From Caryophanales bacterium UBA2289 (GTDB lineage: Bacteria; Bacillota_I; Bacilli_A; Izemoplasmatales; Hujiaoplasmataceae), in assembly GCA_002345505.1 (NCBI GenBank), contig DDWJ01000001.1:62001-126000 (forward strand): a stretch of DNA of 64,000 nucleotides. The letters are read 5' to 3'. Of the stretch, positions 46,541 through 55,008 are shown in pieces. The notes below the pieces were generated by a model, which searched no databases, was not told the DNA's origin, and saw nothing but the letters and a program-made list of their open reading frames with translations. Numbering within the stretch: position 1 is the first letter of the stretch; each line of letters starts with the position of its first letter. Position numbers and translations under genes: made by a program.

Positions 46541-47281
46541 TTAACTCATCTTTATTTGAGTTATTGTAAACTTCCTATTGTCTGAACGGTAATATGACTT
46601 AAATGATTCAATTGGAACTTCCTTACCATCAACTAAACCATAAGTAACCCCTCTAAATAATAAAACTGGGAAACCTTTCTTAAGTTCTAACATCCCTGCT
46701 ATTTCTTCATCAGCTAAAACCGCTTCAATGGTTCTAACCGCTCTTGTGATCTTTATCTTATATTCTTCTTCAATTACTTGAAACAAAGAATTCTTTGAAA
46801 AATCATAATTATTAATATTAGGAAAATACTTAGCCGGTAAATAGTCAGTCGTTCTATTGATTGGCTCTTTATCAGCGTAGTAAATACGGTCTAATATTAC
46901 TACTTCATCATCATTATCAATTTCTAACTCTTCAGCTCTCTTTAAAAATGTTTTATCAACTTTAAACTTTAAAACCTTTCTTGAAGGCTCCTTACCCATA
47001 GCTAAGATATCGTTGGTAATACTATTTAAAGATACGATATTTTGTTGAACATCATTACCTTTAACATAAGTACCTTTACCATGTATTCGATATAGATATC
47101 CTTCATTAACTAGATCATCGATAGCTTTACGTACAGTAATACGGCTATAACCATACATCTGAATCAATTCTCTTTCACTAGGAATCTGTTCATTAGTTTT
47201 AAATTGATCATTTTCTATTTTCTTTATTAAGTCTTTCTTCAATAAATAATACTTAGGTAATAAATATTCTTCTAACATCAT
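46541..47281 (-). CDS. GntR-family (HutC-type) transcriptional regulator
   Basis: This 246-aa protein has a GntR winged helix (EQIPSERELIQMYGYSRITVRKAIDDLVNEGYLYRIHGKGTYV) and a UTRA effector domain (residues about 90-245: LEIDNDDEVVILDRIYYAD, LPAKYFPNI, FPVLLFRG). UTRA domains bind sugars or metabolites. It is the first gene of the nucleoside operon and has its own dyad operator, so it probably represses the operon until a nucleoside or sugar-phosphate appears. Confidence 0.92.
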   Translation of the reverse strand: MMLEEYLLPKYYLLKKDLIKKIENDQFKTNEQIPSERELIQMYGYSRITVRKAIDDLVNEGYLYRIHGKGTYVKGNDVQQNIVSLNSITNDILAMGKEPSRKVLKFKVDKTFLKRAEELEIDNDDEVVILDRIYYADKEPINRTTDYLPAKYFPNINNYDFSKNSLFQVIEEEYKIKITRAVRTIEAVLADEEIAGMLELKKGFPVLLFRGVTYGLVDGKEVPIESFKSYYRSDNRKFTITQIKMS

Positions 47282-47291
47282 TTTACCATCC

Positions 47292-47349
47292 TAACTGATT
47301 ATGACATCATGACCAGTTATAGTTTATACCCGTATGTAACCGTTGTCAA
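47292..47349 (-). promoter_or_regulatory. Promoter and 28-bp dyad operator of the GntR nucleoside operon
   Basis: On the minus strand TTGACA (47344-47349), 17 nt, TAAACT (47321-47326). Directly downstream, TAACTG/CAGTTA (47292-47297, 47314-47319) and inner ATGA/TCAT (47301-47304, 47307-47310) form one symmetric 28-bp site, well placed for repression. Confidence 0.8.
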
Positions 47350-47371
47350 TAACTTTTTTTACATTTTTTAC

Positions 47372-47397
47372 AAAAAAAAGCCCGATTCATATCGGGC
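47372..47397 (-). terminator. Terminator of the CBASS operon
   Basis: GCCCGAT/ATCGGGC (47380-47386 and 47391-47397, 4-nt loop) is followed on the minus strand by eight Us (47372-47379). Confidence 0.92.
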
Positions 47398-47421
47398 AGA
47401 GGATAATCAAATAAATCTAAA

Positions 47422-47928
47422 TTAAATACGAGAATCAAACATAATTTTTTTTAACTTAACTGAAAAAATATTTTTTCCTCTTATATTGTATGCAGAGATT
47501 AGTAATTCTTCTTTGGAAATGATGAAAAAAAAGTAAATACTTGATCCGCTTTTTGATTCTGTTGCAATTTTGTACCAAGTATTTTTATCTAAAATCGATG
47601 GAGAAGAATGATTAGATGGGTGTGAGTGCCAATCACCTAAGTACATAGTAGTACAATCATTCACCCATAAAGATTTTATGGACTTTAAATGGTTAGGATC
47701 TAACCTCTCAAAGTTATATCGATAAACTTTATCTTCTTGGTATGGTGTTGTAAACCCAGTAATTCTATATTCCTTTAAACCCACTAATTTATATCCATAA
47801 ATAACGCCACCAGTTTCGTTTTGAAAATTATGCATATCAAACATATTTTTAATTTGAGTATTATCAAGTATTAGAGATATGTTTTCTTGCTTAATGATTA
47901 CAACTTCCGCATATTGGACAACCTTCAT
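47422..47928 (-). CDS. cap3: CBASS Cap3 JAMM-type deconjugating peptidase
   Basis: This 168-aa protein carries a complete JAMM/MPN+ site: E38 in NETGGVIYG and H101-S-H103...S111...D114 in DWHSHPSNHSSPSILD. In type II CBASS, Cap3 cleaves the bond that Cap2 makes to the CD-NTase. It overlaps cap2 by 38 bp, and AGGAG lies about 12 nt before its ATG. It is the last gene of the operon. Confidence 0.9.
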   Translation of the reverse strand: MKVVQYAEVVIIKQENISLILDNTQIKNMFDMHNFQNETGGVIYGYKLVGLKEYRITGFTTPYQEDKVYRYNFERLDPNHLKSIKSLWVNDCTTMYLGDWHSHPSNHSSPSILDKNTWYKIATESKSGSSIYFFFIISKEELLISAYNIRGKNIFSVKLKKIMFDSRI

Positions 47929-49516
47929 AAACTATATCTTCTCCTAAATTGTTAAGTTGAGTTTCAGATAACTTTGAATATTCTGTCAACTTAAATCCTT
48001 CATTTAAAAACATTTGAAAATCCCCTAGGATTATCTTGTGTCTTGTTTCAAACTTTTTATCCATTATAGTCTTTATCGTTTCAATTGCAAGTCGGCTCAC
48101 ATCCAAACTACCAAATTTTGTGAAACTTCCAATACAGTTGTCATTTTGAATTACATAATTGTCTTCTTCTGCCAAAAAAACCTTATTACTTGATAGCATC
48201 AAACAATTTAGACAACCATACTCTGAAGTTCTATTTGTAAAAATATGCAAGGCAACACCAAAAGGTTCAATCCACGAATAGATTACATTATTCTTCATAT
48301 TATTTTTATACATGTAATTGTTTAAAAATCTATTTGATATCATGTTTCCTGTTGCGTTAATTATATAGTCATATTCATTTAAATTGATCAACTCTTTCTT
48401 CAAAAGCGTCTCGATACGATCGTAAAAAGCATTAATTCTTACACTCGGATATCTGTTTTCCATAAGTTGTTTGAGAGCTTCAGTTTTCTTTAAATCGAAA
48501 TATTTCTTGTCTCTTATAGCAAATGAATTGCTATATCCTAAAAAATGTCTATATATATTAACTGGTTCAATAATATCAAAGTCACAAATATCAACATAGT
48601 CAAAACCTGATTTACACAAGTGATATAGTATTTCACTACCTAAAGAGCCTAAACCAATAAGCAAGATTCTTTCTTTCCTTTCAAATACCCCTGCTCTAGC
48701 TTTAAGATAATTTTGGGTTAAATTCGATACCTGATATATATTTATAATCTCTATATTTTCACTAATCTTAGAAAAACTTTGGTTAAGTTGCATACAAAAA
48801 CAATTATAAAAACCATTTACATTTTTTATTGCTATAAATAAACATTTAGGTTTCTTACTTTTTAGTATTTCTGAAACTTCAGAAAAGTGACAACTATCAA
48901 TACATTCTATGATTTCTGATGTAAACAGACTAGAGCCAATTTCCGGAACCGAAAAATATTTTTTGAGAGGTATAAATAAAACATTTATTTGGGATAAATC
49001 ACTTTGTTTAATATTTAAATATTTTTTTTCTATTGTTTGGTCTGTAATATATAAAAACTTGTCAGACTTTAACATTTTAGTCATATGTGGTTTTGTAAAA
49101 TCGAAATGTTGTACTACGTTTACTCTCATATTCTTGCTAAAAGATTTAAAGTATTTTATATAGTCACCAAACTCGTAAGTATAATCAAAATTTTCCGAAT
49201 CCAAACTCATTACATTGAAGAAACTATTAAATGTTTTTCTAATCACAGTTTCTATATTTTCGATGTCAAAATCAATGTCTTCAATACGGTTTAAACAAAC
49301 TATCCCATCAAACGAAACATGTGGATGTCTCCTAGGTTTCTTCATATAAATTGCTGGCAACACCGCAGGAAAATCTTCACTAAATAAGATACTATACTCT
49401 TCTAAGTTATACTTAAAACAGTAACCCTCATCTATTTGGTCACCATATTCTTTAGTCTCAATAACATCATCAAGTTCTTCGATGCTTTTTACGTAAGTGA
49501 AATATTTACTTCCCAT
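47891..49516 (-). CDS. cap2: CBASS Cap2, fused E2-E1-like conjugation enzyme
   Basis: This 541-aa protein has an N-terminal E2-like domain with HPHVSFDGIVCLNR (probable catalytic C74) and a C-terminal ThiF/E1 adenylation domain with ILLIGLGSLGSEIL, the adenylate-site Asp segment DICDFDIIEPVN and a C-rich end, GCPICGSC. Cap2 primes CD-NTase by joining its C terminus to a target. I prefer the ATG at 49516 (AGGAT upstream) over a TTG at 49534. It overlaps the CD-NTase gene by 11 bp. Confidence 0.9.
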   Translation of the reverse strand: MGSKYFTYVKSIEELDDVIETKEYGDQIDEGYCFKYNLEEYSILFSEDFPAVLPAIYMKKPRRHPHVSFDGIVCLNRIEDIDFDIENIETVIRKTFNSFFNVMSLDSENFDYTYEFGDYIKYFKSFSKNMRVNVVQHFDFTKPHMTKMLKSDKFLYITDQTIEKKYLNIKQSDLSQINVLFIPLKKYFSVPEIGSSLFTSEIIECIDSCHFSEVSEILKSKKPKCLFIAIKNVNGFYNCFCMQLNQSFSKISENIEIINIYQVSNLTQNYLKARAGVFERKERILLIGLGSLGSEILYHLCKSGFDYVDICDFDIIEPVNIYRHFLGYSNSFAIRDKKYFDLKKTEALKQLMENRYPSVRINAFYDRIETLLKKELINLNEYDYIINATGNMISNRFLNNYMYKNNMKNNVIYSWIEPFGVALHIFTNRTSEYGCLNCLMLSSNKVFLAEEDNYVIQNDNCIGSFTKFGSLDVSRLAIETIKTIMDKKFETRHKIILGDFQMFLNEGFKLTEYSKLSETQLNNLGEDIVYEGCPICGSCNH

Positions 49517-50471
49517 AGGATCCTGTAGGAGCAAATGATTCAGAGGTGATCTCTTTGTCAGGAAGTGGAAAATCTGGCAGAACTTCTCTTAGTGTCTTAC
49601 ATGCTTCTTCTAGACTATACTCTTCTTTAGATTTAGCTTCTTCTAACTTATCAATAAGATGGTTTAGCTTTGCTTTATATACTTTAACATATTCTAAGTC
49701 ACTGTTCATTTTCTCAAATACATTTGAATTTGGAACATAAGGCAAGTTTAAGGTTGCAGTAGAACTGATTTGCTTGAGTAATTCCTTAGATACATTTAGC
49801 AAATTATCTATCTCATTTTGAACTGAATAACTTGCATAGAAAATTCTAGCAGTTAGGTTAATAGCTATACTTGGTGGAGAACAATACTTTTTCTCATTTG
49901 AAAAAACATAATTTTTCCATACTTTAAGATATCTAATTGTTCTTCTATACGCATCTAATTTATTGGTTGGGGCGCTAGCATATACTAAATACTCTGTTAA
50001 CTTATCTGGTTCACATTTTTCCCATTCAACTTCATCTTGCTTTCCCTTCGCAATATAATAGGTACTCTTTTCAGCATCAAAAGCATATACTGGAAAGTCA
50101 ATGTGGTATTTAGGCTTTTCATCTTCAAAATATTTAGCTGAAACACACATTGTATGGAAACTTCTCTTTCTTAATTTTCTTATTGATTCATAGATAGATT
50201 TTTTTTGTTCATTAGCATCATATTCATCTATTTTGTTTTCTTTAATATTTAATCTTATTGCAACATCAATATCATAATCCTTGTCATTATACTCTACTCC
50301 AGTTTTTGTTGCATAACTACCTAAATACATAATTGAAAATGAAAGAGTATCTTCATTAGATTTCATTTCATCCACTATTATATCTATTTTTTCTTTCATG
50401 TCATCATATACGGATTTTCTAATTCTCTTTTGATCATTGTAGTCTAAAAATGCCTCATTTAAATTTTTCAT
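49506..50471 (-). CDS. CD-NTase (cGAS/DncV-like nucleotidyltransferase) of CBASS
   Basis: This 321-aa enzyme makes a cyclic oligonucleotide signal on phage infection. It has the polymerase-beta-like motif GSYATKTG (G51-S52), D67-I-D69 (KDYDIDVAI) and the third acid D125 in YHIDFPVY. AAAGGAAA precedes its ATG, 3 bp after the effector gene. The C terminus ends APTGSYGK, exposed for Cap2 conjugation. The product nucleotide cannot be read from sequence. Confidence 0.92.
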   Translation of the reverse strand: MKNLNEAFLDYNDQKRIRKSVYDDMKEKIDIIVDEMKSNEDTLSFSIMYLGSYATKTGVEYNDKDYDIDVAIRLNIKENKIDEYDANEQKKSIYESIRKLRKRSFHTMCVSAKYFEDEKPKYHIDFPVYAFDAEKSTYYIAKGKQDEVEWEKCEPDKLTEYLVYASAPTNKLDAYRRTIRYLKVWKNYVFSNEKKYCSPPSIAINLTARIFYASYSVQNEIDNLLNVSKELLKQISSTATLNLPYVPNSNVFEKMNSDLEYVKVYKAKLNHLIDKLEEAKSKEEYSLEEACKTLREVLPDFPLPDKEITSESFAPTGSYGK

Positions 50472-50473
50472 AA

Positions 50474-51280
50474 TTAATTTCCTTTCTTTATATATCTATA
50501 TCCTTTATCTAAAAACTCTTTGTTTGTCGATGACATATTCTGCTGAAAAACTTCAATATTTATATAGTCTCTACCTCCTACAAGAAGGTACTCTTCAACA
50601 AGATATCTTGTGTTTTGAATGTTTGTAGTTAAAAATATGTTCATCTTCAGTTTGTTTTTTCTGCATTCAACTATAATTTTGCCTATTGAATCCATGAAAT
50701 CCTTTGAAAAAATTCTTTTTCCAACGTCACCTTGTCTCTCGAATTTGTAGGTTTTATTTCCTATAAATTTTTGAGGTACTTGATAGTTTAAAATTGGATA
50801 TGTGTCGGAAACAACAATATTACACTCGTTGTTCTCAAGTATATTAGTTTCAATTAAAGTAAAGTTAACATTTTGATCAGATGATTCAGAATCTATTAAA
50901 TCGAATTTCTTCGTTGCTAAGACTTGAAATATTATATTATATGGCTTTTTTATTAAAGATAACTTTCTAAATCCTAGTATTAGAGCTAGTTCATAAAATA
51001 TCCAAGGGGCTTTTCCATATAAATCACCAGGAAAGAATTCTTTTTCATAATTATTTTTTTTAATTAATTTTAAAATCACAATCAAAATAATTATCCCTAT
51101 TATGATCGTCCATAAATTATATGAAATCTCTTCTGTATCAATGTTAAAAAAACTAATTTCTGTGTTTAATCTCAATATTGTTTTTTCTAAATTTAAAAAC
51201 ACTATAAAAAGTGGTATTGAAATTGTGATAATAATTGGTAAAATAATTGTTTTGCCTATATAGAAATATTCTTTTTTTAT
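50474..51280 (-). CDS. CBASS effector, two-TM membrane protein with cytosolic domain, AUA start proposed
   Basis: A GTG at 51202 gives 242 aa with one membrane helix (LWTIIIGIIILIVILKLI). Upstream the same frame stays open and encodes KKEYFYIGKTIILPIIITI-like sequence, a second helix. It reaches an ATA at 51278-51280 that lies 8 nt after AGGAGG. The GTG itself has no Shine-Dalgarno. I therefore propose a 268-aa two-TM protein started at AUA (or a mutated ATG). The C-terminal domain of about 180 residues has VVSDTYPILNYQVP and is unrecognised. It probably binds the CD-NTase product and breaches the membrane. Confidence 0.7.
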   Translation of the reverse strand: MKKEYFYIGKTIILPIIITISIPLFIVFLNLEKTILRLNTEISFFNIDTEEISYNLWTIIIGIIILIVILKLIKKNNYEKEFFPGDLYGKAPWIFYELALILGFRKLSLIKKPYNIIFQVLATKKFDLIDSESSDQNVNFTLIETNILENNECNIVVSDTYPILNYQVPQKFIGNKTYKFERQGDVGKRIFSKDFMDSIGKIIVECRKNKLKMNIFLTTNIQNTRYLVEEYLLVGGRDYINIEVFQQNMSSTNKEFLDKGYRYIKKGN

Positions 51281-51324
51281 TTTATTTCCCTCCTGATTAA
51301 AATTAATTTATGATTCTACTATAC

Positions 51325-53394
51325 TTAGCCAAAAATTGTAAAACTCTTCTGATATCTTAAATAACCACTTCTACTATTTCCAAAATAATCTGTCCATACT
51401 ACAGAAGAATAATAATAATCATAATAGTAGTCACCAGATCCAAAGTCATATTTTGTAGTATTGTACCATCCAGACACAGTTGTACTTCGATAAAGTTTAA
51501 AATAATCTAGACTTACATTGACTTCTTTGACATAATAATCTCCATAAGCTACATTAGAACGATCCTTCAAATATATCATTCTATTTGCTCCATCAACATA
51601 AGCATAAAAATAAGTGCTTGCATAAACAGAATTGTATATTTGTTGATCTATATAATATCTTTCATAAGTATAACTTGTTGCGCTTGTAGACGTTGAAGGA
51701 CTTTCATCAATATAGTAATTTAAAGTGCTTTTATAAGAATCAAACAATCCTTTTTTATAAACTTTAAAAGCAACTCTATCAAAGTATTCATAGGTCTTAT
51801 AAGAATAATGTCTCTGTGTCTGATAATATTCATCAAAAACATACAAGTTATCGCCTTCAATTACTGGTTCTAAAGAATTGTCTACAAATACGCCGGATTC
51901 TTCGCCCAAGTTATTTAAAGCCCCTCCATCTCCACCAATATACTCCATAAGACCAGTTGTTTTTGATAAACTAGTATAAGGTTCTGGTATTAGGTCAAGA
52001 ATATAATAACTCAATCCACTTGTAATCACTTCTTTACCTGAACTAAAAATATCATCTCTATAGTCAGTATCTAAAACGAGTGGATCTCCATCAGCTGATA
52101 AACGAATGTAATATTTAGTTGTTTGAATAGATTCTAGTGCTTCTGATTCAGTAATTCTTTTAGAAGCTATGATGTCAAAAAATCTAAATTTATTTAGGTC
52201 GTCGTTAATTATATCGTTAAAAATGATTGATTTCAAATTTTTCATAATATTGTAATCATAATTTTCTGCCATAAAAACAGGAAGCATTAATTCTACCAAA
52301 TTCATATTCTGAAATAAACTATAATGTTGTTCAAGATAATCTATTAACAAATTGAATTGATATTTTTCATTTCCATCAATGATCTCATTTACTATCGCTT
52401 CTAAGGAAATTGATAGTAGAATGTCACCACCTAAGATATTAAGTGTTGGCTTAGGAGCTACTTCAAAAACTATGCTAGTTATTTCTCTAATATTATTATA
52501 TGTTTGATTTATAAGCTGATATTCTCTACTAACTAAAGACAATAACGTTAATAAAGAAACTTGAAACTCCTTACTGAACATAAATATTCTTTTATAGAGA
52601 TAATCACCATCAGGTATTTCTGAAGTTGAACTTGTTGTATTCAAAAAATCAGTATAAAACTCATATGCATTGGTGTCTTTACTGTATTGAACTGGATAAT
52701 AAGTGGATTCTGGATTTTCATCATCATATAAATAATGATATTCTTGTTGAAAGGTAGTGGTCCATACAGCACCATCAAATCCAGCATTTCTAAGAAAATC
52801 AATTGAAACCGAATCATCAAATACCACTTGATTTTGTTCTACAGTGAATGAGTAATCTATACCATTACCATAAAAAGAAGATATTGAAGACGTAGAAACT
52901 AGAACGAAATACCTTCCCGCTGGCAACGTAATTCCACTCTCTAATTGAGTCTCTGAATAATACCCCTCATTTTTGTAGCGATTGATTATATCGGCTGCAT
53001 CTTCAAAACTATAATCATATGGATAGTATTGATCAATTTCATGATCGCTGTAAAATTCAACAAATAAGTAAGGTGATGGAAAATCAAAATCAAAAGAAAT
53101 AGTCATGTAGTCTTCTAGACAAATCGAGTAGACATCAAAGTCATGCTCATAACTATAACTTAATATTTCCCCACTCACTTCTACTAAGTTTTGAGATTGA
53201 AAGTCCAAAGGTTGTGCATACTCAAACAAAGTAGTGTAGTTCTCATAAACATCCTCTGTGTCCTGGACTAAAATGTTATCGGCCAAAGGTGGTTCAAAGA
53301 TAAAATCTTGAGGAATTATAGCTGAAACCTTAGTAAATGAAAATACCATAATAGTAAAACATAATAAAAACATTAACAAAAATACTTTCTTCAT
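51325..53394 (-). CDS. Large secreted Tyr-rich protein upstream of CBASS
   Basis: This 689-aa protein has a Sec signal (KKVFLLMFLLCFTIMVF, cleavage after KVSA) very like that of the gene at 30062. Residues about 85-180 look like a beta-sandwich of PPC type (DVYSICLEDY, PAGRYFVLVSTSS, YSFTV). The middle is helical, and the C-terminal 130 residues are Tyr/Ser-rich with repeated YYxxYY strings. No enzyme motif is seen. AGGAG precedes the ATG. It ends 44 bp before the CBASS effector, so read-through may supply CBASS. Confidence 0.6.
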   Translation of the reverse strand: MKKVFLLMFLLCFTIMVFSFTKVSAIIPQDFIFEPPLADNILVQDTEDVYENYTTLFEYAQPLDFQSQNLVEVSGEILSYSYEHDFDVYSICLEDYMTISFDFDFPSPYLFVEFYSDHEIDQYYPYDYSFEDAADIINRYKNEGYYSETQLESGITLPAGRYFVLVSTSSISSFYGNGIDYSFTVEQNQVVFDDSVSIDFLRNAGFDGAVWTTTFQQEYHYLYDDENPESTYYPVQYSKDTNAYEFYTDFLNTTSSTSEIPDGDYLYKRIFMFSKEFQVSLLTLLSLVSREYQLINQTYNNIREITSIVFEVAPKPTLNILGGDILLSISLEAIVNEIIDGNEKYQFNLLIDYLEQHYSLFQNMNLVELMLPVFMAENYDYNIMKNLKSIIFNDIINDDLNKFRFFDIIASKRITESEALESIQTTKYYIRLSADGDPLVLDTDYRDDIFSSGKEVITSGLSYYILDLIPEPYTSLSKTTGLMEYIGGDGGALNNLGEESGVFVDNSLEPVIEGDNLYVFDEYYQTQRHYSYKTYEYFDRVAFKVYKKGLFDSYKSTLNYYIDESPSTSTSATSYTYERYYIDQQIYNSVYASTYFYAYVDGANRMIYLKDRSNVAYGDYYVKEVNVSLDYFKLYRSTTVSGWYNTTKYDFGSGDYYYDYYYSSVVWTDYFGNSRSGYLRYQKSFTIFG

Positions 53395-53421
53395 TTTTTT
53401 CTCCTTTTAAAATTTATTCTT

Positions 53422-53479
53422 ACAAAGCAAAAAACTTACCAGTCACACTTCATCTGGTAATTTGTCCCCTTTGCTTTGT
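53422..53479 (-). promoter_or_regulatory. Long leader hairpin upstream of the large secreted protein
   Basis: ACAAAGCAAA/TTTGCTTTGT (53470-53479, 53422-53431) encloses TTACCAG/CTGGTAA (53454-53460, 53436-53442). On the minus strand the inner hairpin is followed by TTTTTT, which makes it terminator-like, and the outer stem uses those bases, so the two structures compete. This suggests attenuation. Confidence 0.6.
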
Positions 53480-53490
53480 ATATTAATTAC

Positions 53491-53540
53491 ATTATACAAC
53501 TTATTTATTAATAAATTTACGGCGTATATGTCATACATTT
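53491..53540 (-). promoter_or_regulatory. Box B: second copy of the 22-bp element with -10
   Basis: The 22-bp element at 53519-53540 is identical to that at 30784-30805. TATAAT (53491-53496) follows after exactly 22 nt, and the sequence beyond the -10 is also similar. It drives the large secreted protein gene. Confidence 0.7.
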
Positions 53541-53573
53541 AGCATATTTTACTCATTTTTATACCTTTTCAAA

Positions 53574-53600
53574 TAAAAAACGATGGATTTTCTCCATCGT
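53574..53600 (-). terminator. Terminator of the second nucleoside operon
   Basis: ACGATGGA/TCCATCGT (53580-53587 and 53593-53600, 5-nt loop) is followed on the minus strand by TTTTTT. Confidence 0.88.
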
Positions 53601-53620
53601 TTTGTTTGTTTTTTTAATAT

Positions 53621-55003
53621 CTATCTAAACTTCTTTATTGAATCAATAGTCCAATTTGTTAACTCAGTAAATGAAGTCTCTTTATATTTTCTACAATAAG
53701 TATTAATTTTCTCTCCTATCGGATCAGTCCATTTACTAGGTATCTCTTTATCAATAACACCAATTATCGTCATAATCTGAGCGGCATTGCAATCCACATC
53801 ATACCCAATCATTCCAACAATATAAAGCGTTTCATTAAAATCTCCATTACCAAACCATAACGCCACTACTTCAGCTGCGGCATTAGGATAAGCATGAATC
53901 CAGTTATACTCCTTAAAATCTCCTTCTAACTCTTTCCATGCATGTAACCAATTATCATGTTTTAAACAAACTTCATAAGCTTTCTTAATAATTGAATAAT
54001 ACTCTGAATCATTAGGTATTAATTCAATACACTCACTTACAATTCTTCTAACATCATTTTCAACATAAGCCATACTAACCATAATCGCATTAAATACTTC
54101 ACCTAAAACTCCGTTATTATGATGAGATACAACCCCATCTTTAAACGCAAGTTCTGCGGCTGTTTCTAAATCCCCTGGTGCGACCATTCCACAGATTGCT
54201 CCTCGCATCTGAGCGCCAATCCATTCTCGATATGGATTATTAAAATAACCGCTCTCAGGCGGGAAGATTCCTGCTTCAATATTCTTTAAAGCAATCTCTT
54301 CAGCTGACCATCCAAAAGGAACTAAAGCCACCCATTCTAATGCTATATCTTTAGAAGTAACATTGTATCCCTTTTTACTAAAAGCCTCTAAAAAAGCTAT
54401 CTCATAAGTTACGTCATCATTATAAGTATTTGGCTTTCTAATATAATCCCTTATCTCACCAAAAGTCTTTAATAAGTTATCATGAGTATAACCTTCCATG
54501 GCTGTCCCAAAAGCACCACCGACAAACTGAGCTAACCAGCCCATATAAGTAGACTTAAAGAAATCTTTACTTTCGATATCCACAAATCTTTTCTTAGGAA
54601 ATGTAACCGCTAATTTATACTGATTAAAATTATCATATACTTGATACTTAAAATACTTATGCCCTTCTATCTTTTCTAACTTACCAAACAAATTCCATAA
54701 TTCATTAGTTATTCTTATAACACTAAGCAAATCTTTATCCTGATAAGCCTTTAATCCCTCATGAATCATTTTTTCAGCTTCACTTACATCATAACCCATA
54801 TTTTCCATTGATTGCACAGCCCCAACAATTACCTTCTCTGGAGCCCCACTACCAGGAACATTAGAATTCCATTTCATTAAATACTTAATATCAGCTAATC
54901 TCTCAAATTCATTAGCCGCATCCCATGTTTGTTCCTCTTCGGATAAGATTACTGGTTTTGCCTTACTAAAGACATCATATTCTAACTGCCAAGCTTTTTT
55001 CAT
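53621..55003 (-). CDS. ADP-ribosylglycohydrolase-family protein
   Basis: This 460-aa protein has the family layout with variant metal sites: FVGGAFGTAMEG, YNDDVTYEI (usual TDDT) and GYDVDCNAAQIMTIIG (usual GxDTDTxAxxxG). Such proteins remove ADP-ribose or hydrolyse other N-ribosides. As part of an importer/ribokinase operon, riboside cleavage is more likely than protein de-ADP-ribosylation. I chose the ATG at 55003, behind AAGGGTG, over a GTG at 55012. Substitutions in the metal sites may change specificity. Confidence 0.8.
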   Translation of the reverse strand: MKKAWQLEYDVFSKAKPVILSEEEQTWDAANEFERLADIKYLMKWNSNVPGSGAPEKVIVGAVQSMENMGYDVSEAEKMIHEGLKAYQDKDLLSVIRITNELWNLFGKLEKIEGHKYFKYQVYDNFNQYKLAVTFPKKRFVDIESKDFFKSTYMGWLAQFVGGAFGTAMEGYTHDNLLKTFGEIRDYIRKPNTYNDDVTYEIAFLEAFSKKGYNVTSKDIALEWVALVPFGWSAEEIALKNIEAGIFPPESGYFNNPYREWIGAQMRGAICGMVAPGDLETAAELAFKDGVVSHHNNGVLGEVFNAIMVSMAYVENDVRRIVSECIELIPNDSEYYSIIKKAYEVCLKHDNWLHAWKELEGDFKEYNWIHAYPNAAAEVVALWFGNGDFNETLYIVGMIGYDVDCNAAQIMTIIGVIDKEIPSKWTDPIGEKINTYCRKYKETSFTELTNWTIDSIKKFR

Positions 55004-55008
55004 ATAAA

